Numbered from the stretch's first letter, positions 43,179-53,487 are shown. The stretch: DNA of 59,663 nucleotides from an uncultured Bacteroidia bacterium (GCA_902774145.1 CACYHC010000034.1:1-59663); one strand, 5' to 3'. Program-made: numbers and translations. The notes: generated from the letters alone by a model not told the origin.

Positions 43179-45578
43179 ATGAGAGACAAATACGACTACG
43201 CCCTTCCCGCCGTTGCCGAGGTGAACGTGATTCCGATGATGCAGGACGACGGGAGTATGAAAATCGACGAGGCGCAGCTCCCTGACATTCTGCCGGTTCT
43301 GGCGCTGCGCAACGTGGCGCTCTTCCCCGGCTCCATTTTTCCCATCACCATCGGACGGGACAAGTCCGTCAAACTGGTCAAGGAGGCCGAGAAGAACGAA
43401 TTCTTCATCGGCGCGATTCCGCAATATGACGCTGCCGTCGAGGACCCTGCGGAGGCGGACCTTTACCGCTTCGGCACGGTCGCGCGGGTGCTCAAGACCC
43501 TTGAGATGCCCGACGGCAACCTGACCGCCATCGTCCAGTCCCTGCGCCGCATCGAGATGGTGGCGCTGCTCGGCGAGGACCCTTATCTCACCGCGCGCGT
43601 ACGCTATCGGCCCGAGATTGTACCAGAAGCGGGCGGAAACGACATCGTCGCGCTGATGGAGTCCATCAAGGAAAAGGCGGTGACGGTGATGAAAAACGCC
43701 AACGTGGGCTGGCGCGAGGGCATCAACGCCCTGCGCTCCATCGACAACCTGCCCTTCCTGGTGAACTTCGTCGCGACCACTATCGAGGCGGAGGATTTCA
43801 AGCAGAAAATGGAACTGCTGCAGTACGACGACGTCCGCGTCCGCGCGATGAAACTGCTCGCCATCCTGGAAACGCAGGTGCAGCTCGGGAAAATCAAGCA
43901 GGAAATCAACCAGAAGGTCAAGAGCGAAATCGACCAGCAGCAGCGGGAATACTACCTCAACAACCAGCTGCGCACCATCCAGGAGGAACTGGGCATGGAC
44001 GATACCGGCGATGCCGAAAAGCTCCGCGCCCGCGCCAAGGAAAAGGACTGGCCCAAGGCCATCGCCGAAGCCTTCGAGCGCGAAGTGACGAAACTCACGA
44101 AGCACAACCCCAATTCGCCCGACTACAGCATCCAGTACGCCTACCTGGAGTTCATGCTGGACCTGCCCTGGAACAAGGTCAGCGAAGACAACCTGGACCT
44201 CGCGAACGCGAAGAAGGTGCTCGACGCGGACCACTTCGGGCTCGACGACGTGAAGGACCGCATCATCGAATACCTCGCGGTACTCAAGCTGAAGGGGAAT
44301 ATGAAATCCCCGATTCTCTGCCTCTACGGCCCTCCGGGCGTGGGCAAGACCAGCCTGGGCAAATCCGTCGCCCGTGCGCTCGGACGCAAGTACATCCGCA
44401 TTGCGCTGGGCGGTATGCACGACGAGGCGGAAATCCGCGGCCATCGCAAGACCTATGTCGGCGCCCTGCCGGGCCGGATCCTCAACGGCATCTGCCGGGC
44501 CGGGACCTCGAACCCCGTCATCGTGCTCGACGAAATCGATAAACTCGGCTCCGACTTCAAGGGCGACCCGGCGTCGGCCCTGCTCGAAGCGCTGGACCCG
44601 GAGCAGAACACCACCTTCCACGACAACTACCTCGACCTGGACTACGACCTCTCGAACGTCCTGTTCATCACCACGGCGAACAGCATTTCCCCGGTGCAGC
44701 CGGCGCTGCTCGACCGTATGGAGGTGATCAACGTGACGGGCTACCTCGCCGAGGAGAAAATGGAAATCGCGCAAAAGTTCCTGGTGCCCAAGCAGCTCAG
44801 GGAGCACGGGCTGAAGGCAAAATCCCTGCGCATCGACAAGGCCTGCCTGCGCGAAATCATCGACCAGTACACCCACGAATCGGGCGTCCGCGGCCTGGAG
44901 AAGCAGATTGCCAAGATCGCCCGCGTGACCGCAAAGAAAATCGCGCTGGGAGAAGAGGCGCCCGCCGTCATCAAGAAGGAAATGCTCAAGGAATACCTGG
45001 GACTGCCCACCGCCTTCCACGACCTGCAGAAGGGCAACGAGGGCCCCGGCGTGGTGACCGGACTCGCCTGGACGTCGATGGGCGGAGAAATCCTCTTCGT
45101 GGAGAGCTCCATCAGCGGCGGCAAGGGCGTGATGACGATGACCGGAAACTTGGGCGACGTGATGAAGGAATCCGCCACCATCGCCTACCAGTACATCAAG
45201 GCCCATCCCGAGATGGCGAACCTGACCTCCAAGCAGTTCAGCCAGAAGGACATCCACGTACACGTTCCGGAAGGCGCCACGCCCAAGGACGGCCCGTCGG
45301 CGGGCATCACGATGGTGACCTCGATGGTGAGCGCCCTTCGCGGGAAAGGCATCCGGAAAGGCATTGCGATGACCGGTGAGATGACCCTGCGCGGCCGCGT
45401 CCTGCCCGTGGGCGGCATCAAGGAGAAGATTCTGGCCGCCAAGCGCGCCGGGGTGAAGACCATCGTCATCAGCGAGGAAAACCGCAAGGATGTGGAAGAC
45501 ATCAAGCCCGTCTACATCGAGGGTCTGACCTTCCATTACGTAAAGACCATCCAGGACGTCATCGATTTCGTATTTTGA
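43179..45578 (+). CDS. lon: ATP-dependent protease Lon
   Basis: 799 aa, full length. N-terminal substrate domain (about 25-215, [18 protein letters not shown]), coiled coil (215-330), AAA+ domain with [15 protein letters not shown] and [14 protein letters not shown], and the Ser-Lys protease domain with [11 protein letters not shown] (Ser) and [14 protein letters not shown] (Lys). It degrades misfolded and regulatory proteins in the cytoplasm. Its stop TGA overlaps the TTG start of ung. Confidence 0.97.
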   Translation: MRDKYDYALPAVAEVNVIPMMQDDGSMKIDEAQLPDILPVLALRNVALFPGSIFPITIGRDKSVKLVKEAEKNEFFIGAIPQYDAAVEDPAEADLYRFGTVARVLKTLEMPDGNLTAIVQSLRRIEMVALLGEDPYLTARVRYRPEIVPEAGGNDIVALMESIKEKAVTVMKNANVGWREGINALRSIDNLPFLVNFVATTIEAEDFKQKMELLQYDDVRVRAMKLLAILETQVQLGKIKQEINQKVKSEIDQQQREYYLNNQLRTIQEELGMDDTGDAEKLRARAKEKDWPKAIAEAFEREVTKLTKHNPNSPDYSIQYAYLEFMLDLPWNKVSEDNLDLANAKKVLDADHFGLDDVKDRIIEYLAVLKLKGNMKSPILCLYGPPGVGKTSLGKSVARALGRKYIRIALGGMHDEAEIRGHRKTYVGALPGRILNGICRAGTSNPVIVLDEIDKLGSDFKGDPASALLEALDPEQNTTFHDNYLDLDYDLSNVLFITTANSISPVQPALLDRMEVINVTGYLAEEKMEIAQKFLVPKQLREHGLKAKSLRIDKACLREIIDQYTHESGVRGLEKQIAKIARVTAKKIALGEEAPAVIKKEMLKEYLGLPTAFHDLQKGNEGPGVVTGLAWTSMGGEILFVESSISGGKGVMTMTGNLGDVMKESATIAYQYIKAHPEMANLTSKQFSQKDIHVHVPEGATPKDGPSAGITMVTSMVSALRGKGIRKGIAMTGEMTLRGRVLPVGGIKEKILAAKRAGVKTIVISEENRKDVEDIKPVYIEGLTFHYVKTIQDVIDFVF

Positions 45579-46243
45579 ACGTACAGATAGAAAACAGCTG
45601 GAAGGAAGTCCTCCAGGGAGAATTCGACAAGCCGTACTTTGAGCGGCTTGTCGCTTTCCTTCACGCCGAGAAAGCCGCCGGGAAGGTGATTTACCCGCCG
45701 GGCGGCCGCATTTTCAAGGCCTTCGAGCTGACCCCCTTCGAGGCCGTCAAGGTCGTCATCCTGGGACAGGACCCCTATCACAATCCCGGACAGGCGATGG
45801 GCCTTTCCTTCAGCGTGCCGGACGGCGTCCCCGCGCCCCCATCGCTCAAAAACATTTTCAAGGAGATTGAAAACGACCTGGGGGTCCGGATGTCCGGACG
45901 CCCGAACCTCGAGCCCTGGGCCCGGCAGGGCGTGCTGATGCTCAACGCGGTCCTCACCGTCCAGGCGGGCATCGCCGCATCGCACGGCCGCATCGGCTGG
46001 CAGGAATTCACGGACGCCGTCATCCGCAGCCTGTCTGAACGGCGCGACGGCCTGGTCTTCCTGCTCTGGGGCAACTTCGCCCGGTCCAAGCGTGCGCTGA
46101 TCGATACCTCCCGTCATTTTGTACTGGAAGCCGCCCACCCTTCTCCGCTCGCCGGAGGGGCCTTTTTCGGCTGCCGGCATTTCTCCAAAACCAACGAAAT
46201 CCTTCTCCGTGAAGGCAAAACTCCGATAGAATGGAAACTGTAG
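45575..46243 (+). CDS. ung: Uracil-DNA glycosylase
   Basis: 222 aa starting at TTG 45575, which overlaps the lon stop as TTGA. The start gives the usual [13 protein letters not shown]; no ATG is available. Motifs GQDPYHNPGQA (catalytic Asp and water-activating loop) and HPSPLAGG (His) are intact. It removes uracil from DNA for base-excision repair. It overlaps coaD by 13 nt. Confidence 0.96.
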   Translation: MNVQIENSWKEVLQGEFDKPYFERLVAFLHAEKAAGKVIYPPGGRIFKAFELTPFEAVKVVILGQDPYHNPGQAMGLSFSVPDGVPAPPSLKNIFKEIENDLGVRMSGRPNLEPWARQGVLMLNAVLTVQAGIAASHGRIGWQEFTDAVIRSLSERRDGLVFLLWGNFARSKRALIDTSRHFVLEAAHPSPLAGGAFFGCRHFSKTNEILLREGKTPIEWKL

Positions 46244-46707
46244 CCCTTTTCCCCGGATCCTTCGATCCCTTTACCGCCGGGCACCTCAATATCCTCAAGC
46301 GCGCCCTGACGATGTTCGACCGCATCGTCATCGCCATCGGCGTCAACCAGGACAAGCGCGGGTACTTTTCGACGGAACAGAAAATAGAAATCATCCGCCA
46401 GGTGGTGGCCGGCCTGAACGGCGTCGAGGTCATCAATTACGACGGACTGACAGTGGATATCTGCCGCGAGATGGGCATCCGGCACATTGTCCGCGGCGTG
46501 CGGAACATGCTCGATTTCGAAGCGGAACGCAGCATCGCCGACGCCAACCGGCGGCTCGCCCCCGAAATCGAGACCATCATCATTCCGACGGCGCAGGAAT
46601 TCGCGCACATTTCCTCCTCGGCGGTACGCGACCTGCTCAAGCACCGCGGCGACACCTCTCTCTTTATGCCCGAAGGGGTGGTGCTGCCCGAACCGGAAGC
46701 GGCCTGA
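46231..46707 (+). CDS. coaD: Phosphopantetheine adenylyltransferase
   Basis: 158 aa. FPGSFDPFTAGHLNI (T/HxGH nucleotidyltransferase motif), RGVRNMLDFEAERSIADANRRL and the ISSSAVRDLL loop. It makes dephospho-CoA from 4'-phosphopantetheine and ATP. It is in a tight row after ung and shares its last base with the next gene's start. Confidence 0.96.
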   Translation: METVALFPGSFDPFTAGHLNILKRALTMFDRIVIAIGVNQDKRGYFSTEQKIEIIRQVVAGLNGVEVINYDGLTVDICREMGIRHIVRGVRNMLDFEAERSIADANRRLAPEIETIIIPTAQEFAHISSSAVRDLLKHRGDTSLFMPEGVVLPEPEAA

Positions 46708-47531
46708 TGCGCACAGCGCGCAAACGCCTGCTGACGGTCCTCGCCGCCTTGGCGCTGGGCCTGAGCGCAATGGCCGGGAATGCGGATTCCCTGCGCTTCG
46801 CCGCGCTGGATTCGCTGCTGCTGCGTTATTGCGAGGCGATGCTGCCGCTCGAAAACGCCGACAAAGTCAAGGAATGCGATTTCCTGATTGAAAGCTGTAA
46901 GGACAGCGCCACCCGCCAGCACGTCGCACTGACCCTTTTCGACCATTACCGGACTTCGAAACTGATGGGCGAAGAAGAAGTGGCCATCCGCATCTACGAC
47001 AACTGGATGGCGACGAAACGGGTGGCGATGCGCAGCGAATTCGACCAGCTCGACGCCGACCTTTTCGTGCGCTTCAACCGCAGTTCCCTCATCGGAATGG
47101 ACGCGCCGTCGCTGCGGCTCCGCAAACCCTGCGGGGGCACGGCAGAGATGCCCGTCAAAGGCAAAACGACCCTGCTGTTTTTCTACGAACCCGGCTGCTC
47201 CAAATGCCGGGCGGAGGTCAAACTGCTGCCCCAGGCACTCTCTACGGTAGATTTTCCCCTGGAACTGGCGGCCATCTACACCGGGACGGACCGCAAGGCC
47301 TGGCGGCGCTTCCGGCGGGAAATCCAAAGTGGCAACCCGCGGGTAAAGGTCCGGCATTTCTGGGATCCGGAGATTGCCTCCGACTACCAGATGAAGTATG
47401 CCGTCATCGGTACGCCGCGGCTTTTTGCCGTCGAACCCGGCGGCACGATTATCGGCCGCCGCCTCGAACTTGACAGCCTGCCGCAACTCCTTCCTGTCGC
47501 AAAAGCATTACAAGAATTGTATATCAAATAA
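46707..47531 (+). CDS. Periplasmic thioredoxin-fold protein (DUF5106-like)
   Basis: 274 aa. An N-terminal signal peptide (LLTVLAALALGLSAMAG) then a helical domain (about 25-125) and a thioredoxin fold (about 130-270) with the intact site FYEPGCSKCRAE and the cis-Pro IGTPRLF. It is probably a disulfide oxidoreductase outside the cytoplasm. It overlaps coaD by one base. It contrasts with the cysteine-free thioredoxin-like protein at 4771-5865. Confidence 0.85.
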   Translation: MRTARKRLLTVLAALALGLSAMAGNADSLRFAALDSLLLRYCEAMLPLENADKVKECDFLIESCKDSATRQHVALTLFDHYRTSKLMGEEEVAIRIYDNWMATKRVAMRSEFDQLDADLFVRFNRSSLIGMDAPSLRLRKPCGGTAEMPVKGKTTLLFFYEPGCSKCRAEVKLLPQALSTVDFPLELAAIYTGTDRKAWRRFRREIQSGNPRVKVRHFWDPEIASDYQMKYAVIGTPRLFAVEPGGTIIGRRLELDSLPQLLPVAKALQELYIK

Positions 47532-47538
47532 TTAGTGC

Positions 47539-47546
47539 TATCTTTG
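47539..47546 (+). promoter_or_regulatory. -7 box (TATCTTTG) for the 77-aa gene
   Basis: TAnnTTTG match ending 4 nt before the ATG at 47551, implying a leaderless mRNA. Confidence 0.65.
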
Positions 47547-47550
47547 CGAT

Positions 47551-47784
47551 ATGGCACGGAAAAAGAAAAAATATGCCGGCGTAGACCCCGCGTATCTGGA
47601 CCGGCAGCGCAACGCCCTCAAGCGCAAATACCGCAAGAGCGTATTCTTCAACGAGATGGAAATCTCCGCCATCGACGAATTCTGCAAGCGCTTCAAGGTC
47701 ACTTCCCGTTCCGCGCTCATCCGCAGCGCCGTGATGGACCGCATCCTTTCAGAGCTGGACAAGAGCCACCCTACGCTTTTCTGA
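47551..47784 (+). CDS. Small basic conserved protein, ribbon-helix-helix-like
   Basis: 77 aa. A basic N-terminus (MARKKKK...KRKYRK) and a short strand-helix-helix segment (VFFNEMEISAIDEFCKRFKVTSRSALIRSAVMDRIL) that resembles a ribbon-helix-helix DNA-binding fold. No partner toxin is visible. The gene overlaps the end of the convergent CNNM pseudogene by 14 nt. Function unknown; a small regulator is plausible. Confidence 0.7.
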   Translation: MARKKKKYAGVDPAYLDRQRNALKRKYRKSVFFNEMEISAIDEFCKRFKVTSRSALIRSAVMDRILSELDKSHPTLF

Positions 47785-48678
47785 TCTGCTTCTTCCATCG
47801 GTCGCGGGCGAGCTGCTGCATATCGCGGACGACATCCTGCTCGTCCACGATTTCGTCTCCGAGAATCGTTTCGATGACATCTTCCAGCGTCAGAATGCCC
47901 TGGAAGCAGCCGTAATCGTCAATCACCACGCCGATCTGCTCGTCGCGCGTCAGCATCTCGTCCCAGATGGCCGACAGGGGCGTGTCGTACTTGTCCTCCG
48001 CCATAAGCTGGAGCGCCTCGATGCGGAGAATATAGCCGGTAATGTATTCGTCGTTGTCCTTGTAGACGGGAATGCGCGAATGGTGGAGGAAGCGTTTGTC
48101 CTTGTAAAAACTCTTGATGGTCATCTTCTCCTGCGCGATGGCCGCCACCACGCGGGGGGTCATCACGTCGGAGGCCTTGATCTCATCGATGTTGATGATA
48201 TTCTGGATGACCTCGTTCTCGTCCTCGTCCAGTTCCCCGGACATCTCGGCCACATCGGCCATCGCGCCCACCTCCTCGCGGGAGACGGAAGTATCCTTCT
48301 CCGCCGGGGTAATGAGCTTCTGCAAGCGCTGGACGCAGACCACGATGGGATAGAGGCAGAAAATCAGCAGTAGACCAGCACCATCACCGTCATCAGCGCG
48401 GAGGCAAGGCCGAACCACTGGCTGCCGAAGACCTCCGTCACCTGCCGTCCGACACCCGCAGCGCCCACCGTATTCGCAATCGTATTGAGGCTGAGGATGG
48501 CCGCGATGGCGCGCGAGGAATCCAACTTGTACTGCTTCATCAGGGAGGCGGGACGATAGCCCTCCTCCTCCCGCATCGTGATATAGGAAAGAGGCGTGGA
48601 CATCAGCACCGATTCCAGGATCGAGCAGAGGAAAGACACCGCCAGGGCGACGAATAAGTACAAGAATAATTCCGTCAT
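47771..48678 (-). pseudogene. CNNM/CorC-type transporter, disrupted by internal deletion and frameshift
   Basis: The N-terminal part from ATG 48678 (LFLYLFVALAVSFLCSILESVLMSTP... TVMVLVY) is the start of the CNNM membrane domain. It hits a stop at about 48364. The continuation lies in another frame (LYPIVVCVQRLQKLITP, then paired CBS domains with VMTPRVVAAIA and DEQIGVVIDDYG). About 30-40 residues of the usual CNNM core, including the SEIIPK segment and a helix, are missing at the junction. Two overlapping frames (to 48364 and from 48418) thus represent one broken gene. Loss of function is likely. Confidence 0.8.
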
Positions 48679-48685
48679 CAGACTA

Positions 48686-48693
48686 CAAAGATA
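48686..48693 (-). promoter_or_regulatory. -7 box (TATCTTTG) for the CNNM gene
   Basis: TAnnTTTG match 7 nt before ATG 48678; intact promoter in front of the broken gene. Confidence 0.55.
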
Positions 48694-48718
48694 AGGAGTT
48701 TTTATCAAATAAATTGAG

Positions 48719-48726
48719 TATCTTTG
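48719..48726 (+). promoter_or_regulatory. -7 box (TATCTTTG) for the SDR gene
   Basis: TAnnTTTG match 27 nt before the ATG at 48754. Confidence 0.6.
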
Positions 48727-48753
48727 CGCCCGCTAATCACAAGCACTTAAAAT

Positions 48754-49524
48754 ATGACCAATTTATTCGATCTTACAGGCCGCGTTGCGGTGGTTACCGG
48801 TGCCTCCACCGGTTTGGGACTCCAGATGGCAAAAGCCTTCGCCAGCCAGGGCGCAAAGCTCGTGCTACTTGCCAGGAGAATGAATTTACTTGAGGAGAAC
48901 GCAAAGGCCCTCACCGCCGAATACGGCGTCGAAGTACTGCCTTTTGCCTGTGACATCACCAACACCGAGCGTGTCAAGGAAGCCGTCAAGGCGACGATGG
49001 AGCGTTTCGGCCGCGTCGATATCCTCGTCAACAATGCCGGTACCGGCGCCGTCGCTCCCGCGGAGGAGATTACCGACGAGCAGTTCATGCACGAAATGAA
49101 CATCGACCTCTTCGGCACCTTCATCTGCGCGCGCGAATTCGGCAAGGAGATGATCAAGGCGAAGTTCGGCCGGATCATCAACATCGCGTCGATGTACGGC
49201 CTGGTGGGCAACCTGATTGTCGGTAGTTCCCCCTACCATTCCGCCAAGGGCGGCGTCGTGAACATGACCCGCGCACTGGCCGCCGAATGGGGCAAGTACG
49301 GCATCACCGTCAACTGCATCTGCCCGGGCTATTTCTACACCGACCTGACGACCGCTACCCTGGATTCCGATTTCTTCCAGTCGATCGCCAAGCAGAACAT
49401 CCCGCTCGGCCGCTACGGCAAAGAGGGCGAGTTGAACAGTTGCGCCCTCTTCCTTGCCTCCCCTGCCAGCACCTATGTCACCGGCCAGAATATCGCCGTT
49501 GACGGTGGCTACACCTGTGTGTAG
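48754..49524 (+). CDS. SDR family oxidoreductase (gluconate 5-dehydrogenase-like)
   Basis: 256 aa. Rossmann motif TGASTGLG, NNAG at about 91, catalytic Ser (IASMYG), YHSAKGG (Tyr-Lys) and the C-terminal GQNIAVDGGYT. It is closest in style to gluconate 5-dehydrogenase/KduD enzymes; the true substrate is uncertain. It is a single gene with its own promoter and a strong terminator. Confidence 0.88.
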   Translation: MTNLFDLTGRVAVVTGASTGLGLQMAKAFASQGAKLVLLARRMNLLEENAKALTAEYGVEVLPFACDITNTERVKEAVKATMERFGRVDILVNNAGTGAVAPAEEITDEQFMHEMNIDLFGTFICAREFGKEMIKAKFGRIINIASMYGLVGNLIVGSSPYHSAKGGVVNMTRALAAEWGKYGITVNCICPGYFYTDLTTATLDSDFFQSIAKQNIPLGRYGKEGELNSCALFLASPASTYVTGQNIAVDGGYTCV

Positions 49525-49541
49525 CAGATAGAGCAGGCTAC

Positions 49542-49569
49542 AAAAATCCCCGCAGCTGCGGGGATTTTT
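49542..49569. terminator. Bidirectional terminator between SDR and tdk
   Basis: A 28-bp perfect palindrome, AAAAATCCCCGCAG facing CTGCGGGGATTTTT. It has A/T runs on both sides, so it can end both the SDR gene and the convergent tdk gene. Confidence 0.9.
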
Positions 49570-49572
49570 ATA

Positions 49573-50142
49573 CTATTTCTCAGCTATAGCTTTATTGTAG
49601 CACTCGCGACACAGCGGCTCGTAGATATCCTTTTCACCGAGGACGACCAGGTCGCTGCTCTTGGAGAGCCGGTGCGAGTGGTTCGCGAGGTTGCCGCAGC
49701 GCACGCAGATGGCGTGCACCTTCTGCACGTCTTCGGCAATGGCCATCAACTGCGGCATCGGCCCGAAAGGCTTCCCCTGAAAGTCCGTATCCAGCCCGGC
49801 GATGATGACGCGCACCCCGCGGTTCGCCAGCTCCTGACAGACCTCCACGAGGTTGTCGCCGAAGAACTGCGCTTCGTCGATGCCGACGACCTCCACCTCC
49901 GGCGGAATCTCCAGCATGCTCGCCGCATCCGAGATGGGCGTGGACTTGATGCTGTGCAGATCGTGCGACACGACCTCGACCTCGGAATAGCGCACATCGA
50001 TGATGGGCTTGAAAATGGCGATTTTCTGGTTGGCAAACTGCGCGCGCTTAAGGCGGCGGATCAGTTCTTCGGTCTTGCCGGAAAACATCGAGCCGCAGAT
50101 GACCTCGACGCAGCCGGATTTTCGGTAATTTTCAGAGAACAT
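49573..50142 (-). CDS. tdk: Thymidine kinase
   Basis: 189 aa from ATG 50142 ([27 protein letters not shown]). A longer start at 50181 would sit within folE. P-loop GSMFSGKT, the DEAQFF catalytic motif and the zinc cysteines C-VRC...C-REC near the C-terminus are intact. It phosphorylates thymidine for salvage. It overlaps folE by 11 nt. Confidence 0.95.
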   Translation of the reverse strand: MFSENYRKSGCVEVICGSMFSGKTEELIRRLKRAQFANQKIAIFKPIIDVRYSEVEVVSHDLHSIKSTPISDAASMLEIPPEVEVVGIDEAQFFGDNLVEVCQELANRGVRVIIAGLDTDFQGKPFGPMPQLMAIAEDVQKVHAICVRCGNLANHSHRLSKSSDLVVLGEKDIYEPLCRECYNKAIAEK

Positions 50143-50719
50143 TTCGCGTATAGGATAAAAATTCGTTTCTTGTCTGGGCATCGGTGCGGAAAATGCCCGT
50201 CAGGTAGGTGGAGACCATCGCCCCTTCCTTGCGCACCCCGCGGCTTTCCTTGCACATGTGGCGGCCGCGCATCATCAGCGCCATCCCGAGCGGCGGATAT
50301 TCGTCGTCGAGCGCTTCGGAAAGCATCTGCACGACATCGTGCACCAGCCGTTCCTGCACCTGCGCCCGCGCCGAGCAGTAGTCCACCACGCGCGCGATTT
50401 TCGAAAGGCCGAGGATTTTGCCGCGGCGGTTGGGGATGTAGGCGAACCAGTAGTCGCCGAAGAAAGTGCGGAAATGGTGCTCGCAGACGGAGTAGAAGCT
50501 GCCGGTATCGACGACCATATTGTCATAGACGATGCCGTCCGCACCGTTGCGGAAAGTGGTTATCGCGGGCTTCTGCGCGGGGTCGTAGCCCCGGAACATC
50601 TCGTCGAACATCCGCAGGATGCGCTCCGGCGTTTCGCGGAGGCCGTCGCGGTCCGGGTCCTCGCCGATGTACTCGAGCAGTTCCCGGATATGCTGTTTTG
50701 CCTGTTCCCTGTCAATCAT
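50132..50719 (-). CDS. folE: GTP cyclohydrolase I
   Basis: 195 aa from ATG 50719. Zinc ligands in [12 protein letters not shown] and [14 protein letters not shown], and [26 protein letters not shown] are hallmarks. It makes 7,8-dihydroneopterin triphosphate, the first step to folate or queuosine. Its start overlaps the Wzi gene stop by 4 nt (ATGA), and its end overlaps tdk. Confidence 0.96.
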   Translation of the reverse strand: MIDREQAKQHIRELLEYIGEDPDRDGLRETPERILRMFDEMFRGYDPAQKPAITTFRNGADGIVYDNMVVDTGSFYSVCEHHFRTFFGDYWFAYIPNRRGKILGLSKIARVVDYCSARAQVQERLVHDVVQMLSEALDDEYPPLGMALMMRGRHMCKESRGVRKEGAMVSTYLTGIFRTDAQTRNEFLSYTRNVL

Positions 50720-52176
50720 CGTGCAGCTCTTTTGAAAACATAACGCAGGCCGAGCGTGGCGGCGAAGTTGCTGGGCAGGATTTCTCCCCAGTCGTAATAG
50801 ATGCCCGGCAGCAGGAGCAGCGAACCCTTCAGGAAGGGCACCTGCGCCGTCAGGGACAGGCTGAGCTGGTGCATCGGGATTTCGTGCCCGCCGGTATTCT
50901 TCGCATAGGGAGTGCCGTAGGTCCCGTAGCAGCGCGCCCAGGTGAACATCAGGCGGTATGGCGCGTAATGGGCGATGGAACCGCCCAAGCCCACATGGGC
51001 CGAGAGCAGCCGGTTGTTCTCCACCCCCAGCACCGTCTTTTTGTGGTCCAGGGTGCCGGCGCGCGTGCCCATGGGGTAGAAGAGCGCGTTGCCCTTGGTA
51101 CGCCCCCAGGCCGTCCAGCCGGACTTGTATTCCCCGTTGTTCCAGTAATTGTCCCCGCCGCCGAGGATAATCCAGGTGCGGCCCCAGGGGTCCGTGTAGA
51201 GGCGCGGGTCCGTGCCGGCGGCGATTTCCTCGTCGGTGGCGAGCCGCTGGTGGTCCCGTCCGGACTGCCACATCGTGTACTGGGCTTCCAGGAGGATGTC
51301 GGAGACCCAGCGTTTCTTGTCGTCGAAGGAGAAGCAGAAGGTATTCACCCCGTCCGGGAAATTCTGCCATTTCATGCCGGAACGGTCGTCATAGGGCACT
51401 TCGTGCTGGAAGGTGATGCGCCAGCCGTCGCCGCGGTAATCCAGTTTTACGAGCTCCGACCCCAACTGGTTGCCGATGACGTTGATGCGGTCGCTCTCGC
51501 TGCTCGCCGAACCCCCGCTGTGGCCGGTCACGACCCGCAGGTAATCCACGAAGGAGGTAGGCATCTGCCCCAGTTCCGGATGCACCCCGGACCATTGCGC
51601 CCAGTGGTCGAGGCCGAGCGTCAGGCTGAAGCGGCCGATGTGGCCGATGATGCCGAAGCGGGAAGAGTGGACCAGGTGGTGCTGCACATAACTGTAGGGG
51701 TCGATGCAGACATAGTCCCCCCAGGAGCCATAAACCTGCACATGACCTTTGGTATAGGGAATGTTCGCCGGCGCGAGCCGCAAGGTATATCCCGGCATCG
51801 AGCGGGTATTGCCGCTCCAGGCCATACGCCCCGCGGTGGCCGAAAGCGAGCCCAGATACTCACTGGCCCCCATAAAATATTGTTCTTCGTGCTTGATGCC
51901 CAGGTCCAGCGACAGGTTGCGCCAGCCGCCGCTCAGGTAGGCCTCGTCGGGAATGAAGGTAAAGCCGTCGTGCATTTCCTCCCGCGCGGCGATCGAGACG
52001 CCCCAGCACCATTTCCAGTCCTTGCTGTCGTCGAATCGCGTATGGGCGCCCGCCTGGATGAGGCCACCGCTGTACTCGGGCATCAGCCCGTACTGGTTCG
52101 CCGTCGCCCAGAAAGGCATTTTGCCGCCGGTGGAAACCGCGCCGAGCAGCATCATCGTTACCACGAAATCGTTCAT
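50716..52176 (-). CDS. Capsule assembly Wzi family outer-membrane protein
   Basis: 486 aa from ATG 52176; a longer frame upstream is antisense to the glycosyltransferase. It begins with a short hydrophobic stretch and KMPFWATANQYGLMPE, typical of Caps_assemb_Wzi proteins, followed by many alternating beta strands and a final aromatic strand (ATLGLRYVFKRAA). It is expected to form an outer-membrane barrel that retains surface polysaccharide. It is divergent from the glycosyltransferase gene, which fits a shared polysaccharide role. Confidence 0.8.
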   Translation of the reverse strand: MNDFVVTMMLLGAVSTGGKMPFWATANQYGLMPEYSGGLIQAGAHTRFDDSKDWKWCWGVSIAAREEMHDGFTFIPDEAYLSGGWRNLSLDLGIKHEEQYFMGASEYLGSLSATAGRMAWSGNTRSMPGYTLRLAPANIPYTKGHVQVYGSWGDYVCIDPYSYVQHHLVHSSRFGIIGHIGRFSLTLGLDHWAQWSGVHPELGQMPTSFVDYLRVVTGHSGGSASSESDRINVIGNQLGSELVKLDYRGDGWRITFQHEVPYDDRSGMKWQNFPDGVNTFCFSFDDKKRWVSDILLEAQYTMWQSGRDHQRLATDEEIAAGTDPRLYTDPWGRTWIILGGGDNYWNNGEYKSGWTAWGRTKGNALFYPMGTRAGTLDHKKTVLGVENNRLLSAHVGLGGSIAHYAPYRLMFTWARCYGTYGTPYAKNTGGHEIPMHQLSLSLTAQVPFLKGSLLLLPGIYYDWGEILPSNFAATLGLRYVFKRAAR

Positions 52177-52221
52177 ATCCGGTAAAATTAGCAAAACTTT
52201 TGCTAACTTGCGCCCTCGTTT

Positions 52222-53295
52222 ATGAAAATCGCCTGTCTGATTGGATCCCTTACCCTCGGCGGCGCTGAACGGCAGCTCATCGGACTGGCTTCGGCGCTCC
52301 TGCGGGAAGGCCATGAGGTAGAGCTGATTACCTATCATCCCGACGCGTTTTACGCTGAGGAAGTGCAGCGCCGCGGCATCCGCCATACGCTGCTGAAAAA
52401 GTACACCCGGGGGCAATGGATCTGGTCGCTGGCCCGCCACCTGAAGCGCACCCGCTGCGACCTGCTGATTTCCTTCCTGGTGAGCGCCAACCGCAAGGCC
52501 TGCCTCGCGCATATGCTCTATCCGGGCTTCCGGCTCATCGTTTCGGAGCGCGACTTCAGCGGCCGGGTGCACCTGCACGACCGCATCCACTTCACCCTGT
52601 ACCGGCAGGCCGAGCGTGTGGTCTGCAACAATTATTCGCAGGAAGCGTTCCTGCGCAGCCATTTCCCGAAGCTGTCGGCGCGCCTGGAGACCATTCCGAA
52701 CTTCGTGGACACCAATCGCTTTCATCCCGCCGATACGCCCCTCTCCCCCGCTCCGCTGGTGCGGGTAGTGACCACGGCACGCGTCTGTCGGCGGAAAAAC
52801 ACCCTCGGGCTGATTGAAGCGGCGGCCTTGCTGCGGGACGCCCCCGTCCGCTTCGACTGGTACGGCCTGGTGCGCGAGAATGGCTATTACTGCCGCTGCC
52901 TGCGCCGCATCGCCCAGCTGGGGCTGGAGGACCGCTTCCAGATTCACAACGCCGAGCACGACGTCGCGCCGCTCTACCGGGGCGCCGACCTATTCTGCCT
53001 CCCGAGCTTTCACGAAGGCACGTCGAATTCCCTCGCCGAAGCCCTGGCCAGCGGCCTTCCCGCCGCAGTGAGCGCCGTCAGCGACAATCCCCGCTACGTA
53101 CACGAAGGGGTGAACGGCACGCTCTTCCATCCGGAGCTGAGCGCCTCCATCGCCGAAGCGGTGATGCGCATCGCGTCCCTCCCGGCGGAAGAACGCGCCG
53201 CCTATGGCCTGCGCGGCCGGGCATCCGTCTGCACGGCCCTTTCGCTGGCCGCCTTCGAGCGCCGCTGGGCGGAACTGGTGAAGGGGAAGAATTAA
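52222..53295 (+). CDS. Glycosyltransferase family 4 protein
   Basis: 357 aa. N-terminal GT-B start IGSLTLGGAERQLIGLASAL, nucleotide-sugar domain with VTTARVCRRKN, and the EX7E motif FHEGTSNSLAEALASG. It transfers a sugar in surface polysaccharide or LPS synthesis; donor and acceptor are unknown. It is divergent from the Wzi gene, 45 nt apart. Confidence 0.92.
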   Translation: MKIACLIGSLTLGGAERQLIGLASALLREGHEVELITYHPDAFYAEEVQRRGIRHTLLKKYTRGQWIWSLARHLKRTRCDLLISFLVSANRKACLAHMLYPGFRLIVSERDFSGRVHLHDRIHFTLYRQAERVVCNNYSQEAFLRSHFPKLSARLETIPNFVDTNRFHPADTPLSPAPLVRVVTTARVCRRKNTLGLIEAAALLRDAPVRFDWYGLVRENGYYCRCLRRIAQLGLEDRFQIHNAEHDVAPLYRGADLFCLPSFHEGTSNSLAEALASGLPAAVSAVSDNPRYVHEGVNGTLFHPELSASIAEAVMRIASLPAEERAAYGLRGRASVCTALSLAAFERRWAELVKGKN

Positions 53296-53361
53296 CGGCC
53301 GGAAGGTTGTCGGGGTAGTTGTCGGGGCGGATAGAATGGGCTGATGGCGCCGGAGCCGCAA

Positions 53362-53390
53362 GGGGCGCACTTTTGCCCGTTTTCCTTGAT
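53362..53390 (+). repeat. 29-nt imperfect direct repeat, left copy
   Basis: GGGGCGCACTTTTGCCCGTT followed by TTCCTTGAT. It matches 59635-59663 with three mismatches. It lies 67 nt after the glycosyltransferase stop, at the edge of the accessory tract. Right after it the DNA has A/T runs and a GTGCCCCC arm that partly pairs with the first bases of the repeat. Confidence 0.65.
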
Positions 53391-53487
53391 TTTTTCAAAA
53401 AAATGTGCCCCCGAGGGCAGATTTTTCCCCGAAAACCAGTGTTTTTGAGGAAAAATACGCCCCTTCATTGCGATGTTTATCTAACCG

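Noticed and set aside
43038-45536. 832-aa open frame opposite lon
   Set aside because: Antisense shadow of a highly conserved gene; its His/Asp/Gly/Val-rich composition has no domain character.
49672-52185. 837-aa plus-strand frame
   Set aside because: Runs antisense across tdk, folE and the Wzi gene, all with clear motifs.
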